DNA from: JALZVT01 sp964519335
GTDB taxonomy: Bacteria; Pseudomonadota; Gammaproteobacteria; Pseudomonadales; Azotimanducaceae
Assembly: GCA_964519335.1 (NCBI GenBank)
Contig: CAZFIA010000008.1
Coordinates: 1 to 58,785, forward strand
Length of the DNA: 58,785 nt
Direction: 5' to 3'
Shown here piece after piece: positions 25,217 through 34,726 of this stretch. The position numbers were made by a program, and so were the translations under genes. The notes under the pieces are model-generated. The model was not told where the DNA came from. It ran no database searches and worked only from the letters and a program-made list of their open reading frames with translations. How positions within the stretch are numbered: position 1 is the first letter of the stretch; each line of letters begins with the position of its first letter.

Positions 25217-25852
25217 ATGCCCGTTAGCCCCAATAAGCGCCGCACGCCTCGCCAGCAAGAACGCCGCGAGCGGATTCTCGCTGCCGCCCGCACCGCGCTG
25301 TCTGAAAACGGCTACGAAGGCCTCAACATGCGCGATCTGGCGTTAACGGCAGGCGTGTCGCCAACCACCCTCTATAACCAGTTCGAAAACAAAGACACGC
25401 TGGTGCTTGCGGCCCTAAGCGACATGCTGCAGCACATTGACTGGGATGTATCAGCCACGGAAGCGCGCGGCATCGCCCGGGTACTCGCCCGGGCCGACGC
25501 CGTTACAGATCAAATGAACCTGCACCCGGCCTATGCCGAGGCCATGATTCTCATGCTCATTAACGCATCCCCTGAAGATGCAATCGTACAAATACTGCTC
25601 AACAGTGCCATGGGCGAAACCGGCGCGCGCGTCGATGAAATGCTTGAGCTGGGTGAAATTGAACCCGACATCAACCGCGAAGCCTTGCTCAGAAGGCTCG
25701 CCACCGGAGGCTGGGCCGCCATTCTTCTGTGGCAGAAGAAAATTATCCCCGCGGAACAGTTCGGCCATCAATACCGAGAGAATCTGCTCACCAGCATGTG
25801 GCCCGTACTTACCCCCACAGCACGCAAGAAATGGTGTGCGGTCTTCAAATAG
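25217..25852 (+). CDS. TetR family transcriptional regulator
   Basis: A 211-residue TetR-type repressor. The N-terminal helix-turn-helix is typical: RERILAAARTALSENGYEG, then MRDLALTAGVSPTTLYNQFENKDTL. The remaining about 140 residues form the variable ligand-binding and dimer domain. It follows the Rieske oxygenase gene by 83 nt on the same strand and may control it or the divergent hydrolase; I see no convincing palindrome in either intergenic region. The ligand is unknown. Confidence 0.9.
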   Translation: MPVSPNKRRTPRQQERRERILAAARTALSENGYEGLNMRDLALTAGVSPTTLYNQFENKDTLVLAALSDMLQHIDWDVSATEARGIARVLARADAVTDQMNLHPAYAEAMILMLINASPEDAIVQILLNSAMGETGARVDEMLELGEIEPDINREALLRRLATGGWAAILLWQKKIIPAEQFGHQYRENLLTSMWPVLTPTARKKWCAVFK

Positions 25853-25950
25853 GTCATCTAACTGGCCGTTCAGCCCCTAAAAACCGCGACCAGCCCACAA
25901 ATCGTAAGACCAACTGTTACCCAAGGTAGCATTTAGCTGGACTTCTGCCC

Positions 25951-26017
25951 TGTTCTGAGTAAACTGCCCGGACCAAATTGGTCTGACCACTCCGGTCTGA
26001 TCAAAGTGGTCTGATCA
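25951..26017. promoter_or_regulatory. array of five operator-like repeats at a 14-bp period
   Basis: Eleven-base units begin at 25951, 25965, 25979, 25993 and 26007, exactly 14 bp apart. The third is the perfect palindrome TGGTCTGACCA, the type bound by FadR-subfamily GntR regulators (TGGTnnnACCA). The fourth (CGGTCTGATCA) and fifth (TGGTCTGATCA) each keep most of it, and the first two match at 8 of 11 positions. The array ends 37 bp before the GntR ATG, so it probably mediates cooperative autoregulation of the gntR-efflux operon. Confidence 0.75.
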
Positions 26018-26054
26018 ATTTCACAGTTTTTTCACTCAGGATCCCCCAGCACCC

Positions 26055-26795
26055 ATGGCAGGCAAGCACACCACTATTGCTGATGCGCTCATCGAGGACA
26101 TCCTGTCCGGGCACTATCGCGTGGGCGAGCGCCTCCCTTCCGAGCGGGATCTGTCGGCGCGTTTCGAAGCAAACCGCGGCGCCGTTCGCGAGGCCATGAA
26201 GCAGCTCGAGCAGATGGGGCTTGCGAGCATTCAACCAGGCGGCGCGCGGGTAAATGCCATCCAGCACGCAAGTCTCGACGTGGTGGGCCGATTGATGGCC
26301 AGAGGTGAGCTGCCGGACGCAAAGCTTCTGGATCAAATTCTTACTGTCATCAGCGCGCTCACGGCAATTGCTGCAGAAGGCGCTCTTAAGAACGGTTCAG
26401 ACGATGACATCGAGCACATCCGCTCTTTGGTCGAGCCACTCTTACAGAGTGATATGGAACCCGAAGAACATCAGGCCGCGCGGTTCTTGTTGATGCAGGC
26501 GATCATGCTCACCAGCGGCAATCTAATTTGCCAGCTCATCGCACGAACCTTGTTTGAACAATTTGAACCGAGCATCGATCCGCTGCGACCCTACACACGC
26601 GACCAGCTCGATATAGAAACTTACACCCAGCACGCACGGCGACTCGATAAAGCACTGGCGGAGCGCGATGTTTCGGCGCTGCGTGCAACTTTTGAGGCAT
26701 TTTCAAATCTAAATCGGCAATCGGTAATGCAAGCCTTTGAGGCTGCACGTCTTGATCAAAGCCCCAGCAGTAAACGACAGAAAGCAGTAAACTAA
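26055..26795 (+). CDS. GntR family (FadR-like) transcriptional regulator
   Basis: A 246-residue GntR regulator. The N-terminal winged helix is clear: IADALIEDILSGHYRVGERL, PSERDLSARFEANRGAVREA, then MKQLEQMGLASIQPGGARV. The C-terminal about 160 residues are helical, in the FCD/FadR ligand-domain style. The gene is preceded by the five-unit operator array and its TAA overlaps the ATG of the membrane fusion protein (TAATG), so regulator and pump are one operon. Negative autoregulation relieved by a pump substrate, perhaps an organic or fatty acid, is the simplest model. The ligand is not known. Confidence 0.9.
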   Translation: MAGKHTTIADALIEDILSGHYRVGERLPSERDLSARFEANRGAVREAMKQLEQMGLASIQPGGARVNAIQHASLDVVGRLMARGELPDAKLLDQILTVISALTAIAAEGALKNGSDDDIEHIRSLVEPLLQSDMEPEEHQAARFLLMQAIMLTSGNLICQLIARTLFEQFEPSIDPLRPYTRDQLDIETYTQHARRLDKALAERDVSALRATFEAFSNLNRQSVMQAFEAARLDQSPSSKRQKAVN

Positions 26796-27961
26796 TGTTC
26801 CTCAGACTAATCATTCCCCTAACAATTCTAGTTATCTTCGGCTTTGGCGCGTGGGCTCTTCTGGCCACCGCACCAGAACTCAAGCCTGACACACCAGAGC
26901 CCATCGCAACTACCGTGCGAGTACGATCTGCAACACCCGAAACGGTTACCTTGCGCGTGCACTCTCAAGGCACCGTCATGCCAAGCACAGAAAGCCAGCT
27001 CATTCCGGAGGTATCGGGTCGTGTCTCTTGGATGTCGCCAAAGCTTGTAGCCGGCGGTTACTTCGAGAAAAACGAAGTGCTCGTAAAGGTTGAACCCCAG
27101 GACTACAACAACTCTCGCGAACGTGCACGAGCCATGCTGGTACGAGCAGAAGCCGAACACGAACATGCCGAATTTGACTTCAAACGCTTAAAAAGCCTTG
27201 AAGAACGCAAACTCACGTCCCGTGCGCAGCTAGAAAATTCACTGCGAACACTGCGTGTGGCACAAGCCTCACTTACAGATGCTCGCGCCAGCTTTAGTCA
27301 GGCGCAACAGGATGTGGGCCGGACTGAACTCCGTGCACCCTTCACTGGTTTAGTACGTTCCAGAAATGTAGACATCGGCCAGTTTGTTGGCCGCGGCACA
27401 CCCGTTGCGCAAATTTACGCCTCAGATCAGGTCGAAATTCGTCTACCGATTTCAGATCGCCAGCTCGCCTACCTTGATATTCCAATTGCACGACGCGGTG
27501 AATTGCCAATCGACAACCAGCCGTCTGTAACGCTTAGCACAGAGTACGCCGGTCAAGACATTAGTTGGGAAGGAACAATTGTTCGCGCCGAAGCAGCTAT
27601 AGACACCGCAAGTCGAATGGTATTCCTGGTAGCTAGAGTGGGCGCCGATGACAAAGAGATTCCCCTGTCTGTTGGTTTGTTCGTGAATGCAGATATCGAG
27701 GGACGCGAAACCAACGACGTCGTTGTGTTGCCACGCTCGGCGCTGCGAGACAATAACCAGGTGTTAGTTGTTGACGAAGACAAAAAGCTTCGCTATCGCG
27801 ACATTGAGCTTCTGCGGCTCTATCAAGACGACCTGCTGATAAAGAGCGGGCTAAACGAAGGCGAGAGTATTTGCGTGTCCGTCATGCAAACCGCCCTCGA
27901 TGGCATGTCGGTAAATCCGGTGCCTGACGATCGAGACAACAGCAGCAAGCAAACCGGATAA
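26795..27961 (+). CDS. RND efflux membrane fusion protein (periplasmic adaptor)
   Basis: A 388-residue HlyD/AcrA-type adaptor with an N-terminal membrane anchor (LIIPLTILVIFGFGAWALL). The lipoyl half-motifs flank a helical hairpin (residues about 105-170), and APFTGLVRSRNVDIGQFV marks the second half-lipoyl and beta-barrel. It bridges the inner-membrane RND pump and an outer-membrane channel. The ATG overlaps the gntR stop; the RND gene begins 8 nt later. No TolC-like outer-membrane factor is encoded in the window, so one from elsewhere must serve. Confidence 0.9.
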   Translation: MFLRLIIPLTILVIFGFGAWALLATAPELKPDTPEPIATTVRVRSATPETVTLRVHSQGTVMPSTESQLIPEVSGRVSWMSPKLVAGGYFEKNEVLVKVEPQDYNNSRERARAMLVRAEAEHEHAEFDFKRLKSLEERKLTSRAQLENSLRTLRVAQASLTDARASFSQAQQDVGRTELRAPFTGLVRSRNVDIGQFVGRGTPVAQIYASDQVEIRLPISDRQLAYLDIPIARRGELPIDNQPSVTLSTEYAGQDISWEGTIVRAEAAIDTASRMVFLVARVGADDKEIPLSVGLFVNADIEGRETNDVVVLPRSALRDNNQVLVVDEDKKLRYRDIELLRLYQDDLLIKSGLNEGESICVSVMQTALDGMSVNPVPDDRDNSSKQTG

Positions 27962-27968
27962 CTCAGCT

Positions 27969-30900
27969 ATGCATACCGCAATCTCGTGGTTCGTTCGCAA
28001 TCCCGTTGCCGCCAACCTGATGATGGTTTTTCTAGTCGTCTGCGGGCTACTGGGCGCCCTTATTGTTAATCAGGAAGAATTTCCTAACATCGATGTACGT
28101 GCTGTAAGCGTTAGCGTGCCTTACCTGGGTGCTGCCCCCGAAGAAGTAGAAAAAGCAGTCTGCGTACGTATTGAAGAGGCAATAGAAGGCCTCGAAGGTA
28201 TCGACAAGATTCAAAGTACAGCCACCGAAGGCGTGTGCAGTGTTTTCGCTGAACTCTTTATGGACGCCGACGACACCGTCGCACTCAACGAGATCAAGTC
28301 GCGAGTTGATGGCATCAACAGCTTCCCAACAGAAACCGAGCGGCCAATCGTATCCAAAGTATCTCTAGTGCGACGCGTTGTGCAGATTGCACTGTTTGGC
28401 AACGCCGATGAGCGAACGCTAAAAGAGATCGCCCGAAACATGCGCGAAGACATTGCCGCACTCGACAGCGTCTCCCAGGTCTCGGTGGGCTACATCCGTC
28501 CTTATGAAATATCAATAGAGGTATCCGAGAACTCACTGCGACGTTTTGGCATTACCCTCGATCAGGTTGCGCAGGCTATTCGCACGGCTTCTCTGGACAT
28601 GCCAGGTGGCACCATTCGCACCAACGACGGTGAGATTCTGATTCGTACGGCCGGACAGGCCTACAACGGAAGTGACTTTGCCAATGTAGTGGTGCTCACC
28701 AACAAAGACGGCACACGCGTTACCTTGCGGGACATAGCCACTGTGCGCGATGGTTTTGAACAAGGCGAACTCGTTGCACGTTATAACAACCAACCCGCGG
28801 TTGTGGTTAACGTGGCCCAGGTGGGTTCCGAAGACTTGATCACGATAGCCGAAGACACCCGGGCCTATCTGAAAAAGATAGAACCGACGCTGCCAGAAGG
28901 TCTCAGTTATGACGTTTGGATCGATACGTCCAAAGAGCTGGAAGAACGACTGGAAGTTCTGAACACCAACGCAGCAGGCGGCCTGATGCTGGTGCTGATC
29001 GTGCTCGCGCTGTTCCTTAAGTTCAAACTAGCCATGTGGGTAGCGGTAGGCATACCCGTTGCGTTGCTTGGCACGATTGGCATGTTCCCCTACGTCGACA
29101 TCACCATATCAACCATGACCGTAATGGCGTTTATTCTGGTGCTGGGTATTCTGGTCGATGATGCCATCGTGGTTGGTGAGCGCGTGTACGCCCACGAACA
29201 GATGGGCAAAGATCAGGTGCAAGCCGCAATCGATGGCACCTGGGAAGTTAGCGTGCCGGTAATCTTCGGTGTGCTTACCACCATAGCTGCGTTCTTGCCG
29301 CTGGTGCTCGTCGAAGGGCGTATGTCAGACTTCTTCTCTGTTATCGGCTACGTGGTAATGATTGCGCTCGCTATGAGTATTATCGAATCGCAACTCATTC
29401 TGCCATCACATCTCGCGCATCGAGTGAACACGCCGCCGAAGAACAGAATCTCAAAGGGCTGGAACAAGTTTCAGGGCGGACTCGCCGACAAGCTCGAACG
29501 CTTCTCCAAAGAGGTCTATCAACCCTTTGTTGCCTGGTCGATTCGTTGGCGCTACGCCACAGCAGCTTTTGGGGTGGGCGTACTGGTGATCGCTATATCG
29601 CTCATCGCCAGTGGGCGGGTGGTGTTTGGCTTCTTCCCAGCTGTAGAAGGCGGCCGCATCTACGGGCAGGTCGAATTGCCAGAGGGCACGCCTAGCAGAG
29701 TAACCGTTGCGGCTGCCGCCCGAATCGAGGCCGCCGCAGTAGAGCTTAATGAGCAATTCACTGGTGATCTTGGTTTAGAGAGCCCCGTTATTCGAAACAC
29801 CTTCACCAGCATCGGTTCGCTGGTCGACCGCGACGGCCCCGGTCGTCCACCCGAGGCAGGGCGCAGCAACATTGCAGAGATCGTTATCGATCTGGCACCT
29901 CTAAAAGAACGTGCCGGCACCAGCGCAAAGATACTCGCCAATCGCTGGCGCGAGCTTGTCGGAGACATTCCCGACGTCGTGAATCTCAAATTTGATGCCG
30001 ACTCCTACTCTGCGGGCGCTCCTATTGAGTACCAGATCAAAGGCCGCGACGTGCGCGTGATGCGCGAAGCCGCCGAAGAGATGAAATCAGAGCTCTCGCG
30101 TTACACCGGCGTGTTCGATATCAGCGATTCATTCCGCTCCGGCAAACAGGAAGTACAGCTACGACTGTTACCCGAAGCGCGCAACCTGGGGCTTACGCTC
30201 GCGGATCTCGCAGGTCAGGTGCGCAGCGCCTTTTATGGCGCAGAAGCACAGCGCGTGCAGCGCGGACAAGACGACATCCGCGTCATGGTGCGCTTTCCAG
30301 AAGACGAACGCGCCTCTATTGGCAACCTCGAAGAGATGTACATCCGTACACCCGCAGGCGACGAGGTTCCCTTCTACAGTGTGGCCCGTTTTGATCTGCG
30401 TCGGGGCTTTTCCAAGATCCAACGCCGCAACGGCTCACGCTCAGTCACCGTTACCGCCGACGTTGACCGCAATTCTATTTCGCCAGAGGAAGTAAGCGCC
30501 AAGATAAAGAACGAAATGGTTCCGGCACTGCTCGAGAAATACCCTTCGCTCACTATCCAGATTGGCGGCGAACAGGAAGAGCGCACTAACGCCCTGGCGG
30601 GGCTTGCCGCGGGTTCAGTCTTGTCGCTCATCCTGATCTTTATGCTGTTGGCCATTCCGCTGCGAAGTTACCTGCAGCCCTTTGTGATCATGAGCGTTAT
30701 ACCCTTTGGCGCAGTTGGGGCTATTTTTGGCCACTGGATCATGGGCGTGCAGCTTATGTTTTTCTCGGCTCTCGGCATAGTCGCACTGTCTGGTGTGGTG
30801 GTTAACGCATCGCTCGTGCTGGTGGACTACATTAACCGCCAACGTCGAGAAGGCAGTGAGGCTTATCCTGCCGTGCTCGACGCTTGCGTTACTCGCTTCC

Positions 30901-31160
30901 GCCCGATTATGCTCACCTCGGTAACAACCTTTGTCGGGTTGATCCCGCTTATGTTGACGAACACACCCGCCACGGCACCCTTTATTCCCATGGCCGTATC
31001 GCTGGCCTGGGGCGTATTGTTTGCCACCTTTATCACCTTGCTGGGTGTGCCTTGTCTGTACGTAATTTTAGAAGACTGGCTGCGCGGCTGGGCTGCTGTG
31101 AAGCGCTGGTTCGCTGGCCCACAAGAGCCTTATGAACAACAAGAGCAGCAACAAAACTAA
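27969..31160 (+). CDS. RND efflux transporter permease
   Basis: A 1,063-residue inner-membrane RND pump of the AcrB/MexF type, about the standard length. The N-terminal ISWFVRNPVAANLMMVFLVV is TM1. LVLGILVDDAIVVGERVYAH in TM4 carries the proton-relay Asp pair, and two large periplasmic loops are present. The first loop begins NIDVRAVSVSVPYLGAAPEEVE. It forms a tripartite pump with the adaptor upstream and is under the GntR regulator. The last 29 nt overlap the start of the molybdopterin oxidoreductase gene, linking the two unusually. The substrate is unknown. Confidence 0.93.
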   Translation: MHTAISWFVRNPVAANLMMVFLVVCGLLGALIVNQEEFPNIDVRAVSVSVPYLGAAPEEVEKAVCVRIEEAIEGLEGIDKIQSTATEGVCSVFAELFMDADDTVALNEIKSRVDGINSFPTETERPIVSKVSLVRRVVQIALFGNADERTLKEIARNMREDIAALDSVSQVSVGYIRPYEISIEVSENSLRRFGITLDQVAQAIRTASLDMPGGTIRTNDGEILIRTAGQAYNGSDFANVVVLTNKDGTRVTLRDIATVRDGFEQGELVARYNNQPAVVVNVAQVGSEDLITIAEDTRAYLKKIEPTLPEGLSYDVWIDTSKELEERLEVLNTNAAGGLMLVLIVLALFLKFKLAMWVAVGIPVALLGTIGMFPYVDITISTMTVMAFILVLGILVDDAIVVGERVYAHEQMGKDQVQAAIDGTWEVSVPVIFGVLTTIAAFLPLVLVEGRMSDFFSVIGYVVMIALAMSIIESQLILPSHLAHRVNTPPKNRISKGWNKFQGGLADKLERFSKEVYQPFVAWSIRWRYATAAFGVGVLVIAISLIASGRVVFGFFPAVEGGRIYGQVELPEGTPSRVTVAAAARIEAAAVELNEQFTGDLGLESPVIRNTFTSIGSLVDRDGPGRPPEAGRSNIAEIVIDLAPLKERAGTSAKILANRWRELVGDIPDVVNLKFDADSYSAGAPIEYQIKGRDVRVMREAAEEMKSELSRYTGVFDISDSFRSGKQEVQLRLLPEARNLGLTLADLAGQVRSAFYGAEAQRVQRGQDDIRVMVRFPEDERASIGNLEEMYIRTPAGDEVPFYSVARFDLRRGFSKIQRRNGSRSVTVTADVDRNSISPEEVSAKIKNEMVPALLEKYPSLTIQIGGEQEERTNALAGLAAGSVLSLILIFMLLAIPLRSYLQPFVIMSVIPFGAVGAIFGHWIMGVQLMFFSALGIVALSGVVVNASLVLVDYINRQRREGSEAYPAVLDACVTRFRPIMLTSVTTFVGLIPLMLTNTPATAPFIPMAVSLAWGVLFATFITLLGVPCLYVILEDWLRGWAAVKRWFAGPQEPYEQQEQQQN

Positions 31161-33411
31161 GCAAACAGCTAAGCAAACCGCTAAGCAAACAACTAACCAC
31201 ACAACGTTTTGCCGTATTTGCGAATCGTTGTGCGGGCTTGAAGTCCAGGTAGAAGACAATCAGGTCACGGCGGTTAAACCTGACGCCAATCACATCGCCA
31301 CTCAGGGCTTTGCCTGCCCCAAAGGGCTAAAGCAACACCTGCTGTACAGCACCCCCGACCGACTAAAGACACCACAAAGGAAGACCCAGGACGGTTGGCA
31401 ATCGGTTAGCTGGGATGCAGCCTTAGGTGACATCGGTGGGAAGCTCGCTCAAATTAAGAACGATCACGGCGGCGACGCCATTGCCATGTACGTTGGCACC
31501 GCCGCCGGCTTTGGCGTGCTGCACCCCATATTTGCCCAGGGCTTCATGGACGCGATGGGTTCGCGCAATATGTTTTCCTCCGCCACCCAGGACTGCGCCA
31601 ACAAGTTTGCGGTGTCGAACCGTATGTATGGCTTTCCGTTTACGCTGCCGTTTCCTGACCTGATCAACACCAACTGCCTCATCATCGTTGGTGCTAATCC
31701 AATGGTGTCGAAGTGGAGCTTTCTACAGGTTCCGAATCCGCGCAAGCACATCAACGCAATCAAAGATCGCGGCGGGCGGGTGATCGTGGTTGACCCGCGC
31801 AACACAGAAACCGCCAAAGCCGCCGGCGAACATCTCTTTATCAAGCCCAACAGCGACCTGTATTTTTATCTGGCGTTTCTGCATTGCCTGCTAAAAACAG
31901 GCAACATCGATAGAGACCTGTTGGGTGCACACACCTCAGGATTCGACGACGTTGCAGCGATCGCCGAGCACTGGACCCCAGAGCGCTGCGAGCCACATAC
32001 AACTATCAAAGCTGCAGACATGCGTGAGCTCGTCGCCACCTACAGCGCTAGTAAAGGCGCCGCCCTGTACTGCTCAACCGGCGTAAACATGGGTAGTCAG
32101 GGCACGCTTGCGTTCTATCTGCAGGAAGTTATCAACGCCGCTAGTGGCAATCTAGATCGCAAAGGCGGCACCTTAGTCGGCAAAGGCATATTCGACTTTG
32201 CCCGGTTTGGCAAAAAATTTGGCCTGCTCGTAAAGGAAGACAGGTCGCGCATTGGTGGCTTCGGTAAAACCAATGACGCCTTCCCGGGCGGCATATTGGC
32301 CGACGAAATACTGACCCCCGGAGACGGACAGATCCGTGCGCTGATCGTTACCGGCGGCAACCCGCTCCTCACCATGGCAGACAGCGGCAAACTGGCGCGC
32401 GCATTCGAAAATCTTGAGCTACTGATCACGCTCGACATTCAGCCGACTGAAACGGGCATGGCCGGGCACTACATGCTGCCGTGCACATCACCGCTCGAGC
32501 GACCCGACCTGCCGTTTGTATTTCCGCTAACGCTTGGTCTGCAAGTGCGGCCCTACCTGCAGGCCACCCAGGGTGTGTTGTCTCCAGTTGGCGATGCACG
32601 AGATGAAGCCACCATCTACACCGATCTAGCAGACGCCGCCCAGTCAAAGCTGTTCGGGTCGGGCGTGTTTCAGCGCCTGATGCGCTGGAGCAAACGCACG
32701 CGCCCAGGCGAGCGTTACAAAAGTGTGGCTCAGGAAGGGCTACTCAATCTGATTCTGAAGTTATCTGGGCAACCAGGGTTCAAACGTCTGCTTGGACACG
32801 GCTGGCTCCGCCCTGCAAACGAAGCTGGCAGTTTTCTGGGTCAACGGGTTTACACCCAAAACGACGGCAAGGGTAAAATCGATCTGGCACCGCGTGATTT
32901 GCTAGAGGCACTAGAGCGGTTCGTAACCAATGACGCGGATCATTCACAAGTAGAAGACTTCAGCTATCAGTTAATTACGAAACGCCAGGTAGAGACGCAC
33001 AACTCCTGGACCCATAACATCCCCGATTTTCTGACGCGCCTGGAAAACCAGAACTTCCTCTACATGCATCCACAAGACGCAGAGCGCGAGAACTTTGCTG
33101 AAGATCAACTTATCGACGTCGAATCGGCCTCGGCGACTATTCGGCTCGCTCTGCGCTTCACTAAAGACCTCTCTTGCGGCGTGGTGGCCATACCGCACGG
33201 CTGGGGCCACCAGAATAGCGGCCAGAGTCGAGCAAGTGCTGCAAAGGGCGTAAACGTAAATCTGCTCGCTCGATCCGGGCCCACGCACATAGACCCAATT
33301 TCCGGTATGTCACAGCTTACGGGCTTGCGTGTATCACTGAATGCCGCTCAGGAAGACACGGAACAGCAGGATGTAAGCCACGATTGGAGCGGACTCCCCA
33401 TAACAGGCTAA
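31132..33411 (+). CDS. molybdopterin-dependent oxidoreductase with [4Fe-4S] cluster
   Basis: A 759-residue member of the DMSO reductase superfamily. The N-terminal cluster ligands are Cys27, Cys30, Cys34 and Cys62 (CRICESLC...GFACPKG). Later segments bind the bis-pterin molybdenum cofactor, for example VVDPRNTETAKAAGEHLFIK; Cys in SATQDCANKF is a possible metal ligand. No Tat signal is seen, so it is probably cytoplasmic. ATG 31132 overlaps the RND gene by 29 nt. The first about 20 residues are Lys/Gln/Thr-rich and are encoded by 12-bp repeats. It resembles FdhF-like oxidoreductases, but no substrate or electron partner is evident. Confidence 0.82.
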   Translation: MNNKSSNKTKQTAKQTAKQTTNHTTFCRICESLCGLEVQVEDNQVTAVKPDANHIATQGFACPKGLKQHLLYSTPDRLKTPQRKTQDGWQSVSWDAALGDIGGKLAQIKNDHGGDAIAMYVGTAAGFGVLHPIFAQGFMDAMGSRNMFSSATQDCANKFAVSNRMYGFPFTLPFPDLINTNCLIIVGANPMVSKWSFLQVPNPRKHINAIKDRGGRVIVVDPRNTETAKAAGEHLFIKPNSDLYFYLAFLHCLLKTGNIDRDLLGAHTSGFDDVAAIAEHWTPERCEPHTTIKAADMRELVATYSASKGAALYCSTGVNMGSQGTLAFYLQEVINAASGNLDRKGGTLVGKGIFDFARFGKKFGLLVKEDRSRIGGFGKTNDAFPGGILADEILTPGDGQIRALIVTGGNPLLTMADSGKLARAFENLELLITLDIQPTETGMAGHYMLPCTSPLERPDLPFVFPLTLGLQVRPYLQATQGVLSPVGDARDEATIYTDLADAAQSKLFGSGVFQRLMRWSKRTRPGERYKSVAQEGLLNLILKLSGQPGFKRLLGHGWLRPANEAGSFLGQRVYTQNDGKGKIDLAPRDLLEALERFVTNDADHSQVEDFSYQLITKRQVETHNSWTHNIPDFLTRLENQNFLYMHPQDAERENFAEDQLIDVESASATIRLALRFTKDLSCGVVAIPHGWGHQNSGQSRASAAKGVNVNLLARSGPTHIDPISGMSQLTGLRVSLNAAQEDTEQQDVSHDWSGLPITG
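31157..31204. repeat. four 12-bp tandem repeats in the oxidoreductase N terminus
   Basis: Units of CTAAGCAAACNN begin at 31157, 31169, 31181 and 31193; the last has two substitutions. They encode a Lys-Gln-Thr-Ala repeat just after the RND stop codon. The length is a multiple of three, so copy-number change would keep the frame. Confidence 0.85.
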
Positions 33412-33419
33412 AGAGCCTG
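33404..33419 (+). terminator. weak hairpin at the end of the oxidoreductase gene
   Basis: CAGGCT (33404-33409) pairs with AGCCTG (33414-33419) around a 4-nt loop and spans the stop codon. There is no T-run after it, so termination here is only possible, not shown. Confidence 0.3.
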
Positions 33420-33506
33420 GTGTCCCCCAGATGCTTTGAGGATGACCTGCAAAGAGGTAGTATTTAAGGGTAAGTAGATCGACATCTGTTGGCGGGGGGA
33501 ATCAAC

Positions 33507-34715
33507 ATGGCGAAGACGCTATCTCTGTTTTTAGAGATGTTTTTAGGCCGCAATTTGGCCTCGTTGCTCCGCAATGCGAAACTGCTCCTAATCGCCCCGC
33601 TATTCCTCGTCACCAGTACTTGGGCTCAAGAATTTCCAGAACCACTGCCCGCAGAATCAACCAACAGCGTGGCCAGCCTTAAGACACCTTATCCCAAGAA
33701 TTACGCGCTGGTGCATGACTTTGGTTTTGGCAGCCTGATCGATAGCGCGTTTGCTGTGGTTGATACAAACACTAGCGCATTCAAAGGCATGCTCAGCGGC
33801 GGTAACTTCGCCACTGCAAACTGGTCTGTTGAGCGGGGCGAAATCTACATCGGCGAAACGTACTACAGCCGCGGTTCGCGCGGCACGCGCACCGATCTGC
33901 TGAGCATTTACGACATGGAAAATCTCAGCCTCATCAAAGAGGTAGAGTTACCCCAAAAACGTGCGGCCATAGTGGTACATAAAAACGCTGTAGCCATGAC
34001 CAAAAGCGGCCGCTTTATGCTGGTGTTTAATCTAAACCCTGGCACATCAGTAAGCGTTGTCGATCTAAACTCTCGCGAGTTTGTTGGTGAGATTTCGACA
34101 CCCGGGTGCAGCCTCATATATCCAACCGTCAAACACGATTTCTTCATGCTCTGCGGCGACGGTGCCCTTTTGAATCTGAGTCTCGACGACAATGGCAAGG
34201 AAACGTCCCGCAAGCGCAGCGAGCCCTTCATCGACATCGACAATGATCCGCTGTCCGAAAAAGCAAGCCAGGTTGCCGGCGACTGGCACTTCATCAGCTT
34301 CAAGGGTGACGTGCAGCCCGTAGCCAGCAATTCTGATGGCGCCACGCCAGGAGCCCCATGGTCCCTGACCAACAAGAAGGAACGTAACGCCAACTGGCGA
34401 CCCGCCGGCTGGCATTGGACAGGAACCAACGGCAATAACCTCTGGGTTGGCATGACACCCAACGGTTATGACGGCAGCCACAAAGACCCAAATACGGAAG
34501 TTTGGCTGTTCGATACCGTTAAGAAGAAACGGCTGGAGCGCATAGAGCTAAAAACCATGGGGCTGTCGATTGATGTAAGCCTCGAGGACAAACCAAAGCT
34601 CCTGGTGGTCAACATCGAAGGTTCCCTGGACATCTATGACGCTATGAGTGGCGACTATCTGCGCAGCATTCACGATCTGGGAGCGTCCCCCTATCAAGTC
34701 CATCGACTCCACTGA
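33507..34715 (+). CDS. aauB: TTQ amine dehydrogenase large (heavy) subunit
   Basis: A 402-residue periplasmic beta-propeller subunit of the methylamine/aromatic amine dehydrogenase family. The start is ATG 33507, preceded by GGGGGGA; a long basic signal ends at STWAQEF. Family blocks include LSIYDMENLSLIKEVELP, VDLNSREFVGEISTPGC and the C-terminal WLFDTVKKKRLERIEL. It is followed by the small subunit, MauE, MauD and a cytochrome c. The heavy chain holds no cofactor; it embraces the TTQ-bearing small subunit. I used the aromatic-amine symbol because of features of the small subunit, but methylamine or another primary amine remains possible. Confidence 0.85.
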   Translation: MAKTLSLFLEMFLGRNLASLLRNAKLLLIAPLFLVTSTWAQEFPEPLPAESTNSVASLKTPYPKNYALVHDFGFGSLIDSAFAVVDTNTSAFKGMLSGGNFATANWSVERGEIYIGETYYSRGSRGTRTDLLSIYDMENLSLIKEVELPQKRAAIVVHKNAVAMTKSGRFMLVFNLNPGTSVSVVDLNSREFVGEISTPGCSLIYPTVKHDFFMLCGDGALLNLSLDDNGKETSRKRSEPFIDIDNDPLSEKASQVAGDWHFISFKGDVQPVASNSDGATPGAPWSLTNKKERNANWRPAGWHWTGTNGNNLWVGMTPNGYDGSHKDPNTEVWLFDTVKKKRLERIELKTMGLSIDVSLEDKPKLLVVNIEGSLDIYDAMSGDYLRSIHDLGASPYQVHRLH

Positions 34716-34726
34716 GTGACATCAAG

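Noticed and set aside
25951..26017. Possible CRISPR-like array
   Set aside because: Units are only 11 bp with 3-bp spacers, too short for CRISPR; palindromic units next to a GntR gene fit operators.
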